From: SAR324 cluster bacterium
GTDB taxonomy: Bacteria; SAR324; NAC60-12
Reading direction: 5' to 3'
NCBI GenBank assembly: GCA_015231825.1
Contig: JADGAV010000050.1
Span: forward strand, 1-32,179
DNA: 32,179 nt
The notes below the pieces were generated by a model that was not told the DNA's origin, searched no databases, and saw nothing but the letters and a program-made list of their open reading frames with translations. Shown here in pieces: positions 15,368 to 22,862 of the stretch. How positions within the stretch are numbered: position 1 is the stretch's first letter; every line of letters begins with the position of its first letter. The translations under genes and the position numbers were made by a program.

Positions 15368-17017
15368 TCAAGGTTGCCTTTTTCGGGAATCGATTTTTAA
15401 CACGTAATGGAGGGAAAGGTAACTTCCAGATTCTCCCTCAATATAGCCGATCTGGTCACTGATTCGGATATAAAAATGAGTTTCGTTTTGTGGAAGTTGA
15501 TATTCGAAATGAATGCCTCCTTCTCTTTCTGGACTATGCTGTTCAACCAGATTTCCCTGAGCATCGAAAATTGAAAGAATTGGGTTCATCCTGGTTCTGT
15601 CAATTTTTTGCCAGGTCCCGGCAAGTGAATCTCCAGGCTGTGCCCAGTCAATTTTGAAAGACGTGCTGTCTCCGCGACTGCGAAGAAAATCGTAAACGGC
15701 TGTGGATTCAGGAAGTTCATACGTTGTCTTAATACGATCAGATGGAACTTTTTTCTGAGGATCCGGAATGCGGTGAGTCTCGATCCAATCTTCGACTGGC
15801 TGGATCGGTAGATAGCTTTCCAGCGGTGTTGGCTTTTCAGTCCATTGGACCTCTATTTCCAACTGATTTTTTTGCCATTGCAAATTATTAATTTTAAAAT
15901 TGGGGTGTTCTGTTTTTTTTAATTGAGAAAGCAGTGTTTCACGATTTCCAGAATACACCGCTTGGTAAACAACGTAATCTTTTACGATTTTGTATATAAA
16001 GAATTGGCGCAAGCCATTACTTTTAAAAACGGTTTTGATGAATTCTGATTCTTGCAGAGGAGTTTTAAATCCGCTCAATTTCACCATGATCCGTGATCCT
16101 GATTTCTGGTCTGTCTCAATCAGTGCTGAAACCAATGGATTCCAATTCAATGAAATTTTTTCTAACAATTGAGTCATTCCCTGCCTCTGCTGCCGATTCT
16201 TAAAAATTCCGGAAACCCTTGTTTCGGTTAAAAATTGACCGGTGGATGCTTCATAAAGCTTGAGAGTGAGGATTATGGAAAGTTCCTTTTTCTGCTTCTT
16301 TTTTTCCAACCGTCCCTGGTCAAAATCCATAACGAGAAAGGTTGAATTTTTCTTTCGAACAAGCAGCTCCGCTGGAAGAGCTTGATTGGGTTTATTTTTT
16401 AGGGATTCCCACCATTCAGAGGCAAGAGGCATGGTTTTTCCGATGACAATCCGGTAAGGGGAGAGAAGCCGATTTAAAGTGAGGAGTGTGTTTTTCTTTT
16501 GCGCATTGCCCCAAAAGGGAGCTTTTGCATTGTAAAACATGTTCACATGCCGGACAGGATCACTGGGCAATGCTATATTTAATCCTCTCAGTACGGAAAT
16601 CAGTTTTGATTGGAAAATTCTGGCTTCCAGAAGAACTGAAAATTGCGAGAGGTCTGTTGATTCCTTGGAATCAATCAAGCGGATGGATTCGATAAATCGA
16701 TCCGGTTTTTCCAAAATATTGGCATCGATCAATTTTTGGGCTTGCTTGAGAATTTGAGGCGCAATACTCTGGGAAAGCAGATCTTTGAGTATGCTTTGTT
16801 TGGCGAGAAAAATTGCATTCTCTTCAGCAAGCACCAAGTTTTCGCTCAAAACAGGAACCGTCGCTTCTCCCTGGAGAACCGCCAGGTTTTGAGCCATACC
16901 TTCTCTTGGAAAGAAGAAGCAAAGAAATGCAATGATGCCGAGATAAGAAATGCTTTTCCGGCAAAGAATCGAAAAGTTTGGCATGTGATTCATTGAAAAC
17001 GCTTGATTTTGACTCAT
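15368..17017 (-). CDS. Exported FlgT-N/LPP20-like protein with C-terminal beta-sandwich
   Basis: About 549 residues with an N-terminal signal peptide: a hydrophobic run (YLGIIAFLCFFF) ends near a Met-Ala-Gln cleavage site. The next 100 residues (VLQGEATVPVLSENLVLAEE, then an Ala/Lys-rich helix and RFIESIRLIDSK) resemble the FlgT N-terminal domain, where an early-start protein with many A-x-x-A helices packs on a sheet. A long middle part is of unknown family. Residues about 455-545 (LAGTWQKIDRTRMNPILSIF, YIRISDQIGYIEGESGSY) look like a PPC-type beta-sandwich found at the C-terminus of secreted proteins. The Met at 17017 is preferred because it directly precedes the signal; the longer frame to 17149 runs into the divergent gene. 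The start is 41 bases from the divergent PHP gene. Its function is unknown; no flagellar genes are nearby. Confidence 0.6.
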   Translation of the reverse strand: MSQNQAFSMNHMPNFSILCRKSISYLGIIAFLCFFFPREGMAQNLAVLQGEATVPVLSENLVLAEENAIFLAKQSILKDLLSQSIAPQILKQAQKLIDANILEKPDRFIESIRLIDSKESTDLSQFSVLLEARIFQSKLISVLRGLNIALPSDPVRHVNMFYNAKAPFWGNAQKKNTLLTLNRLLSPYRIVIGKTMPLASEWWESLKNKPNQALPAELLVRKKNSTFLVMDFDQGRLEKKKQKKELSIILTLKLYEASTGQFLTETRVSGIFKNRQQRQGMTQLLEKISLNWNPLVSALIETDQKSGSRIMVKLSGFKTPLQESEFIKTVFKSNGLRQFFIYKIVKDYVVYQAVYSGNRETLLSQLKKTEHPNFKINNLQWQKNQLEIEVQWTEKPTPLESYLPIQPVEDWIETHRIPDPQKKVPSDRIKTTYELPESTAVYDFLRSRGDSTSFKIDWAQPGDSLAGTWQKIDRTRMNPILSIFDAQGNLVEQHSPEREGGIHFEYQLPQNETHFYIRISDQIGYIEGESGSYLSLHYVLKIDSRKRQP

Positions 17018-17058
17018 TCTAAAGGATCCATGCATTATAATGTTAACGGGAGTCATTG

Positions 17059-17928
17059 ATGCGTATTTCATTTCATGGCGGGCATAGTGGAGACTATTGC
17101 GATCATGCAGGAGGAAAACTCGAAGATGTGGTCCGCAGGGCCATTGCAACAGGATTCACACATTATGGGCTTTCCGAACACATGCCGCGAGTCCGTGACG
17201 AAGACCTTTACCCGGAAGAGATCCAGCGCAGTCGCAACCCGGAACAATTGCGCAGAATGTTCGCGTTTTATATTCAGGAAGCTCGCCAATTACAATACAA
17301 ATACAAAAATCAGATCCATCTTCTGGTTGGGATGGAAACTGAGTTGCTCGAGCAAAATGACTTCTCCCCAATTGACCGAATCTGCAAAACCTATACTCCA
17401 GATTATCTGGTTGGCTCCGTCCATCACATCAACCGAATTCCTTTCGACTATAACCCGGCGGAGTTCAAAAAACTGGAATCTATGCTGGGGGGAACCGAAG
17501 CTGTTTTTTGTGCGTATTATGACGCACAATTCCAATTGATGCAACACCTTCAACCCCACGTCGTTGGACACTTCGATCTCATACGCCTCTATCGACCGGA
17601 TTTTGTTCTTTCTCCCACTGTCTGGGAAAAAATTGAACGGAATCTGAGCTTTGGCATTTCCTATGATGCCTTGTTTGAAATCAATGCCAGGGCTTTTAAG
17701 AAGCATTCGAACCATCCCTATCCTCATCCAGAGATTCTCAATTTGTTGCTGACTTTGGGGGGGAAAGTAACCCTGGGAGATGATTCCCACCACCCCGATG
17801 ATGTTGGACTGCACTTTGACCGCCTCTTTCAATTCCTGCAGGAACAGAAAATTTCTTCACTATACGTTTTGGAAAAAGATCAGCAGGGACGACTGAACCA
17901 AAAATCGGTCCGAATTTCACCGTTTTAG
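17059..17928 (+). CDS. PHP-family histidinol-phosphatase (HIS2/HisJ type)
   Basis: 289 residues. It hydrolyses L-histidinol phosphate in histidine synthesis, using a PHP fold with up to three metal ions. Motifs resemble the fungal HIS2 and Gram-positive HisJ type: HSGDYCDHAGG (residues 9-19), GLSEHMPR, YPEEIQ, VGMETELLE, YLVGSVHHIN, VGHFDLIRLYRP, FEINARAFKK and GDDSHHPDDVG. One oddity is the first metal motif: it reads His-Gly-Gly-His (residues 6-9) rather than the usual His-x-His, so the first ligand is shifted by one. The ATG at 17059 follows GGGAG by about seven bases, which decides it over the TTG at 17056. It is divergent from an exported protein, and ATTATAAT at 17034-17041 could serve as a -10 box for either strand. 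No other his gene lies in the window. Confidence 0.82.
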   Translation: MRISFHGGHSGDYCDHAGGKLEDVVRRAIATGFTHYGLSEHMPRVRDEDLYPEEIQRSRNPEQLRRMFAFYIQEARQLQYKYKNQIHLLVGMETELLEQNDFSPIDRICKTYTPDYLVGSVHHINRIPFDYNPAEFKKLESMLGGTEAVFCAYYDAQFQLMQHLQPHVVGHFDLIRLYRPDFVLSPTVWEKIERNLSFGISYDALFEINARAFKKHSNHPYPHPEILNLLLTLGGKVTLGDDSHHPDDVGLHFDRLFQFLQEQKISSLYVLEKDQQGRLNQKSVRISPF

Positions 17929-18063
17929 GCCTTTTTCAAGCTCTATTATATCTTGCTAAAACCCTATGAATATGAGTAATATGACTTCTTTTAGAAGAAA
18001 GAAACCTTTAGAATTTTTCCATATCATTAAAAAAATTTATTGTTTTACATAGAGGAGGGTATT

Positions 18064-18852
18064 TTGAATATTATTGTATTGATCAAACAAGTGATTGATG
18101 TCGAATTGAATCTTCGTATCAAAGATGGTGCCCTTGTTGAAGATGGTCTCAATTATGTGATCAGTAGTTGGGATGAGACCGCAATTGAAGCGGCTTTACA
18201 GCTTGTCGAAACAGTCGGGGCCGGAGAAGTTACCCTGATAACGATTGGACCTGAACGTGCTTCGGATGCATTGCGCAAAGGTTTGGCGATGGGAGCAGAT
18301 AAAGCGGTCCATGTCCTGGATTCAGCATTTGATGGTTCTGATTCATTCGCCTATGCGCGGGGATTGGCCAAGCTTTTGGAAACACGGGAATATGATCTGA
18401 TTCTTGCAGGAAAACAAGCACAGGATACCGATGCCGGTTTGACTCCATCCATGTTGGCAGAATTTTTAGGCCTCCCTCAAGTGACCAACATTGTGAAAGT
18501 CGATCAGGCAGAAGAAGGAAAAATGGTACTTCACCGGAAAGGAGACCATGGAAATGAAGTCATTGAGCTGACTTTACCTGCGGTGGTATCAGTCAATGAC
18601 AGTTTGAATGAACCACGGTTGGCTTCCTTACGCGGGATCATGCAGGCCAAGAAAAAGCCGATGGAAACAATGGACCTTGCAGCGATTGGTGGGGATGCCA
18701 GTCTGGTTGGAGAATCTGGAAGACAAACCAAGATCATCAGTTTGCTTGAACCCGAAGCCAGGCAGGCCGGGAAAAAATTTGAAGGCAGTGAAGAAGAAAC
18801 GAGCAAACAGGTGATCGACCTTCTGCTCAATGAGGCGAAAATTTTTGCATAA
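18064..18852 (+). CDS. etfB: Electron transfer flavoprotein subunit beta
   Basis: 262 residues, cytoplasmic. It forms the ETF heterodimer with the alpha subunit and binds AMP or, in some types, a second FAD. Seen: NIIVLIKQVID at the start, the SSWDETAIEAALQL helix, GKQAQDTDAGLTPSMLAEFLG (the nucleotide-binding region), and a basic PRLASLRGIMQAKKK segment near the middle-to-end, all typical. The start is a TTG preceded by a strong GAGGAGGG five bases upstream; the conserved N-terminus begins there, and an earlier TTG at 18040 would add eight unrelated residues. The gene is followed by etfA after 85 bases. With the downstream membrane HdrD-like gene this suggests a route from acyl-CoA dehydrogenases to quinone. 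The 135-base interval upstream is A/T-rich with no firm promoter. Confidence 0.92.
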   Translation: MNIIVLIKQVIDVELNLRIKDGALVEDGLNYVISSWDETAIEAALQLVETVGAGEVTLITIGPERASDALRKGLAMGADKAVHVLDSAFDGSDSFAYARGLAKLLETREYDLILAGKQAQDTDAGLTPSMLAEFLGLPQVTNIVKVDQAEEGKMVLHRKGDHGNEVIELTLPAVVSVNDSLNEPRLASLRGIMQAKKKPMETMDLAAIGGDASLVGESGRQTKIISLLEPEARQAGKKFEGSEEETSKQVIDLLLNEAKIFA

Positions 18853-18937
18853 AAAGTCAGGAATGGAATTCAAATTATACAGAACGTCGTCGTTTTTCCT
18901 CATCTTGCGGAACCTATAATCTCAATGGAGTAAAGTA

Positions 18938-19903
18938 ATGGCAAAGATACTTGTAGTTGCTGAAGTCAAAGGCACTGAAATTAAGAAACCGACTTTGGAA
19001 CTGCTTTCTCATGCAAAAAGTTTGAATATTGACACCGAAGCTGTCCTGATTGGAGATGGAGTGAGTGAACAGGCTGGAATCCTGGCAGGATACGGCGCCA
19101 GGAAAGTTTATCTTGCTGATGATTCTTCTCTCGGACTCTACAATACGGCATCTTCCACAGCCTTGGTGCTGGATGCGGTCAAGCAGTCCGAAGCATCTCA
19201 GGTTTGGCTCAGTGCATCTGAATTAGGCAGAGATTTAACTCCCAGAGTTGCTGCACGACTGGGAGTGGGAGCCCTGACAGATTTAACAAAATTGGAAGTC
19301 GACGGAGACGAAATTACCGCCTATCGCCCCTCCATGTCCACAAAGGTTATCCAGAAGTGCGGCTTTGCCAAAGAAGGCATTCGGGTGCTTTGCATTCGTG
19401 CGGGAGCTTTTGATGCGGCAGATGCAGAACCCGCGACTGCAGATGTCGTCAATTTGTCATTGCCGGAGCAGGACATTCGTGCTTTGGTCAAAGAGATCGT
19501 GACAGAAAGTACGGGAGAAGTTGATTTACAGGAAGCGGAAATTGTAGTCTCCGTCGGTCGCGGAGTCAAAGGGCCGGAGGGAGTAGATTTTGTCCGTCCT
19601 CTGGCTCAGGTGCTGGGAGCTGCCTATGGATCGTCAAGAGCCGTCTGCGACGCGGGTTGGGCCCCGCACACGGCTCAAGTGGGACAAACAGGAAAAGTAG
19701 TGGCTCCGGACGTCTATTTTGCGATCGGGATTTCAGGTGCCATTCAGCATTTGGCAGGGATGAGCGGTTCCAAACTGATTATTGCGATAAATAAGGATCC
19801 CGATGCTCCGATTTTTAAGGTTGCAGATTACGGGATTGTTGGCGATTTGTTTAAAGTCGTCCCAATCCTGATTGAAGAATTCAAAAAAATTAAGGAGGCC
19901 TGA
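18938..19903 (+). CDS. etfA: Electron transfer flavoprotein subunit alpha
   Basis: 321 residues, cytoplasmic. It binds FAD in the C-terminal domain and swaps electrons with acyl-CoA dehydrogenases and the quinone reductase. Seen: ILVVAEVKGTEIKKPTLELL at the N-terminus, SASELGRDLTPRVAARLG near 85-105, GRGVKGPEGV near 205-215, then APHTAQVGQTGKVVAPDVYF and GISGAIQHLAGM (FAD motifs), and the closing INKDPDAPIFKVADYGIVGD. These are the hallmarks of the ordinary, non-bifurcating type as far as visible. GGAG lies about seven bases before the ATG. A TATAAT at 18915-18920 sits just before the start, without a matching -35. It ends in a hairpin that overlaps the stop codon, with the membrane partner gene 80 bases on. 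Confidence 0.95.
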   Translation: MAKILVVAEVKGTEIKKPTLELLSHAKSLNIDTEAVLIGDGVSEQAGILAGYGARKVYLADDSSLGLYNTASSTALVLDAVKQSEASQVWLSASELGRDLTPRVAARLGVGALTDLTKLEVDGDEITAYRPSMSTKVIQKCGFAKEGIRVLCIRAGAFDAADAEPATADVVNLSLPEQDIRALVKEIVTESTGEVDLQEAEIVVSVGRGVKGPEGVDFVRPLAQVLGAAYGSSRAVCDAGWAPHTAQVGQTGKVVAPDVYFAIGISGAIQHLAGMSGSKLIIAINKDPDAPIFKVADYGIVGDLFKVVPILIEEFKKIKEA

Positions 19904-19925
19904 TCTTCCTGACTGAAGGATCAGG
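19899..19925 (+). terminator. Intercistronic hairpin at the etfA stop
   Basis: CCTGATCTTC pairs with GAAGGATCAGG through about ten base pairs with one bulge and a short CTGACT loop. It overlaps the etfA stop codon. There is no T-run directly after it, so it is more likely to stabilise or process the mRNA, or to weaken read-through into the next gene, than to be a full terminator. Confidence 0.4.
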
Positions 19926-19983
19926 GTATTCTACCATTTTGTGCAGGATGATTTGTTATCGTCTGTAATAGAGAGAGAAACGC

Positions 19984-22032
19984 ATGAATCCCATTCTTAT
20001 CAGTGTGATGTTATTCTTGTCTCTGGCTGCTTTTACTTATTTTGTATACATGAAAATAAGTATCCTGCTTTTGCTTGCACCAGAAAATCGATTTGATCAA
20101 ATATCGAAGAGAATTAAAAAAGTCTTCGATCTTGGAATCAAACAACAACGATTGATTGGACGAAAACATGAGCGTTCTGCAGGGGCAATGCACAGTTTTA
20201 TTTTTTGGGGATTTCTGATCCTCGGATTGCGTTCTATCATTCTGATTGGAGAAGGGTTCACTCATGGATTTCAGGAAATTCTCCCCCTGTTCAATTCCAG
20301 TGCCTTGCCAGGATACCTCTACACTTTATTGAAAGATGTTTTTGAAGGGATTGTTTTTTTCATGGTGCTTTTCGCTTTCTACCGGAGAATTTTCCTCAGA
20401 CCCGGCCGTCTTCCCAGCAGTTTTCAGGCATTCCTCATCTTGGGTCTCATCGGTACTTTGATGATCACTGATTTTTTGTATGACGGGGCTAAATTCAACT
20501 TGATTCAACGTTTTCAATACGACCTTGACTACCTTAACAGTCCCGTCTACGGAACTGAAATGGACTGGGCCCCCCTAGCTTCCCTGGTCAGTCTCTGGAT
20601 GAGCGGGCTGGGGGAAACTGCCACCTGGGGGTTTTACTACTTTGGATATTGGAGTCACATTGGAGTTTTGCTCATCTTTCTTCCGATTCTTCCCGGTTCC
20701 AAGCACATGCATGTGATCAGTGCCCTGCCCAATGTCTTCTTCAGCTCTTTGGATCATCCCCATGCTCCTATTCCCCTGACTGACTGTGAAAATGAAGAAG
20801 CCTGGGACAATGAAAGTCTTGGAGCAACGCGCATTGAACATTTTTCGTGGAAACAAGTTCTTGATTTATACACCTGCACAGAATGCGGTCGTTGTAAAAC
20901 GGTATGCCCGACCTATGTCACTCATAAACCCCTGACTTTGAAAGACATGAACGACAGTTTGAAACATCATCTGCTTGATGAAGTTTCTCACATGAAAAAA
21001 CATGGAAAAAGCAGTGGAGAAAAGAAACTGGTTGGCGATGTGATTCATGCCGATACCTTGTGGGCGTGCACCACCTGCCGTGCCTGTGAAGAAGTATGCC
21101 CTGTCGCCATTGAGCACGTGCCTCGGATTATTGCCATGCGGCAGGCACAAACCATGCTCTATGAAGCCCAGCCTTCTGAAATCAATTCGGCGTTCAAAGG
21201 AATGGAAAGGAACGGAAATCCCTGGGGAATCGGTTATGACAAAAGGGCCGACTGGGCAAAAGGGCTAAACATTAAACATATGGATGAAAGCAATGCCGAA
21301 GAAATTGATGTTTTGATGTGGGTTGGCTGCGCCGGGTCGTTTGACGATCGCAATCAAAAAGTTGCCAAAGCGACTGCCGAAATTCTGCAGAAAGCGGGGG
21401 TCAAATTCGCAATTTTGGGAAATGAAGAAAAATGCACCGGTGATTTGGCGCGGCGTTCAGGAAACGAAATGCTTTACCAGATGCTGGCGGGAGAAAATGT
21501 TGACACCTTGAATCGTTACAAAATTAAAAAGGTGGTCACGCAATGTCCCCATTGTCTCAATGCAATGAAAAATGAGTATCCTCAACTGGATGGAAAATAT
21601 GAAGTATACCACCATTCACAATTCATTGCCAAGTTGCTCAAAGAGAAAAACCTGAAAGTCAATCATGAAATAGGTGGCAAAGTCTCTTTTCATGACCCCT
21701 GCTATTTGGGACGTTACAACAACGAATATGATGCTCCTCGTCAGTTGCTCGATGCGGTCACTAAAGAGGAAAAAATCGAAATGACGAGAAGCAGAAACGA
21801 AAGCTTTTGCTGTGGGGCCGGAGGGGCACGGATGTGGTTGGAAGAAACCATCGGAACCAGGGTGAACGAAGAACGGGTCGCTCAAGCTGCAGAAGCCGGT
21901 GCTTCAACTATTGCGACAGGATGCCCGTTCTGTATGACAATGATCAGTGACGGCATTGTGGCCACAGGAAACGAAGGGAAAATTGAAAGCAAAGATATAT
22001 CTGAATTGGTATTGGAATCATTGAAAGAATAG
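19984..22032 (+). CDS. Membrane HdrD-like Fe-S oxidoreductase (ETF:quinone type)
   Basis: 682 residues. Five hydrophobic segments (about 5-30, 60-80, 110-135, 145-165 and 205-240) form a NarI-like cytochrome b region; the last is followed by GSKHMHVISALPNVFF, typical of the haem-ligating family. Then come two [4Fe-4S] clusters: CTECGRCKTVCP (about 298) and CTTCRACEEVCP (about 362). Two CCG (heterodisulfide reductase D-like) domains follow, seen as GCAGSFDD, CPHCLNAM, HDPCYLGR, CCGAGGARMW and GCPFC. Homologues next to etf genes have been described as ETF:(methyl)menaquinone oxidoreductase (EMO), taking electrons from ETF into the quinone pool. The genetic neighbourhood here fits that, and a methanogen-type disulfide role does not. 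GAGAGAG precedes the ATG. No other subunit is adjacent. Confidence 0.85.
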   Translation: MNPILISVMLFLSLAAFTYFVYMKISILLLLAPENRFDQISKRIKKVFDLGIKQQRLIGRKHERSAGAMHSFIFWGFLILGLRSIILIGEGFTHGFQEILPLFNSSALPGYLYTLLKDVFEGIVFFMVLFAFYRRIFLRPGRLPSSFQAFLILGLIGTLMITDFLYDGAKFNLIQRFQYDLDYLNSPVYGTEMDWAPLASLVSLWMSGLGETATWGFYYFGYWSHIGVLLIFLPILPGSKHMHVISALPNVFFSSLDHPHAPIPLTDCENEEAWDNESLGATRIEHFSWKQVLDLYTCTECGRCKTVCPTYVTHKPLTLKDMNDSLKHHLLDEVSHMKKHGKSSGEKKLVGDVIHADTLWACTTCRACEEVCPVAIEHVPRIIAMRQAQTMLYEAQPSEINSAFKGMERNGNPWGIGYDKRADWAKGLNIKHMDESNAEEIDVLMWVGCAGSFDDRNQKVAKATAEILQKAGVKFAILGNEEKCTGDLARRSGNEMLYQMLAGENVDTLNRYKIKKVVTQCPHCLNAMKNEYPQLDGKYEVYHHSQFIAKLLKEKNLKVNHEIGGKVSFHDPCYLGRYNNEYDAPRQLLDAVTKEEKIEMTRSRNESFCCGAGGARMWLEETIGTRVNEERVAQAAEAGASTIATGCPFCMTMISDGIVATGNEGKIESKDISELVLESLKE

Positions 22033-22189
22033 TATTTGCCGAACCCCCTTTTTTTCGTTTCAAAACCGAGGGATGAAATCGCATCAGTTAATCCACCAAT
22101 CAACCTCTGTTCCTCAGCCCTGGAAGGATTGTTATTCAACGTTTTCCATGCCAGGGAGCCAAATCTCAAGCGGAATCCTCCTGCTGAAA

Positions 22190-22205
22190 AAATTGTCGAC
22201 AATTT
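22190..22205. promoter_or_regulatory. 16-bp perfect palindrome upstream of rimP
   Basis: AAATTGTCGACAATTT reads the same on both strands. It lies in the 358-base interval between the HdrD-like gene and rimP (22033-22390), whose earlier part (22033-22189) shows no recognisable gene, RNA or terminator beyond a short T-run. It may be an operator for a dimeric regulator overlapping a promoter, since the downstream bases are A/T-rich. No known consensus is recognised. Confidence 0.4.
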
Positions 22206-22246
22206 AAAATTTAAATGTTAATCTGCTCATTTAACCTCAGTAAGAG

Positions 22247-22340
22247 GGCTCCGTCAGACCGAGAACAAAGGGTTCTTTAGGATAAAGGTGATTTCACCTG
22301 ATGAGGAGAGGTCAATAGCCATCTGAGAAAGAAGAACAAA
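22247..22340 (+). ncRNA. Candidate structured leader of the rimP-nusA operon
   Basis: The leader can fold as a three-way junction. Outer pairings are GGCT (22247-50) with AGCC (22317-20) and GACC (22257-60) with GGTC (22310-13). Inner hairpins are AGAAC/GTTCT (22262-66 / 22272-76) and AGGTG/CACCT (22286-90 / 22295-99). A second AGAAC copy at 22333-37 can pair with the same GTTCT, an alternative fold. It matches no riboswitch class I recognise; CTGATGAG at 22298-22305 recalls a hammerhead core, but the stems do not fit. This is a prediction by eye, without energy calculation. Confidence 0.35.
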
Positions 22341-22390
22341 TCCGTCTTTCTGAAGAATCAAGGCATTGATGAATTTTGCCTGCACAGTAT

Positions 22391-22840
22391 ATGGCTAAGA
22401 CAGAACAAATAGTCGAATTATTGGAACAACCCATTGAACAGGCAGGATATGAGCTATGGGATATTGAATATAAGAAAGAAGGAGATACATGGTTTCTTCG
22501 ATTATTTATTGATCATCCTCAGGGCATTGCCCTTGACGATTGTGTGAAAGTCAATAGGATCGTCAGTCCTATTTTGGAAGTAAAAGACCTTATCCCACAA
22601 GAATACACCCTCGAAGTTTCTTCTCCTGGTATCTTTCGTTCTCTAAAAACAGCGAAGCATTTTATTCAATCAATTGGGTCGACAGTTCAAGTAAACCTTT
22701 TTCAAGCCGTTTCCGGTCGCAAGAAAATTGTTGGACCATTGATTTCAGCAAACACGGAAGAATTTGAAATTCTTTCAGAAAACCAGGAACGAATGGTTCT
22801 TTCATATCAACAGGTGTCAAAGGTACAAATACAATCTTAG
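22391..22840 (+). CDS. rimP: Ribosome maturation factor RimP
   Basis: 149 residues, needed for 30S subunit maturation. Seen: an N-terminal alpha/beta domain with GYELWDIEYKKEGDTWFLRLFID, then the family signature YTLEVSSPGIFRSL around residues 72-85, and a C-terminal SH3-like barrel (RKKIVGPLISANTEEFEIL). Its place directly before nusA is universal in many bacteria. The ATG at 22391 gives a normal length; a TTG at 22376 would add five residues. No strong binding site is visible before either, and the start sits downstream of a foldable leader, so translation may be regulated. It is the first gene of a seven-gene plus-strand operon. Confidence 0.95.
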   Translation: MAKTEQIVELLEQPIEQAGYELWDIEYKKEGDTWFLRLFIDHPQGIALDDCVKVNRIVSPILEVKDLIPQEYTLEVSSPGIFRSLKTAKHFIQSIGSTVQVNLFQAVSGRKKIVGPLISANTEEFEILSENQERMVLSYQQVSKVQIQS

Positions 22841-22862
22841 TTTTATCTCTTGGAATATAAAG

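Noticed and set aside
21882..22202. 106-codon minus-strand frame in the interval before rimP
   Set aside because: Half of it lies over the 3' end of the HdrD-like gene in another frame, and no domain or binding site is visible.
22298..22337. Hammerhead-ribozyme-like core (CTGATGAG followed by GAAA)
   Set aside because: The required cleavage triplet and stem I do not fit, and stem II is imperfect, so I keep it only as part of the leader discussion.
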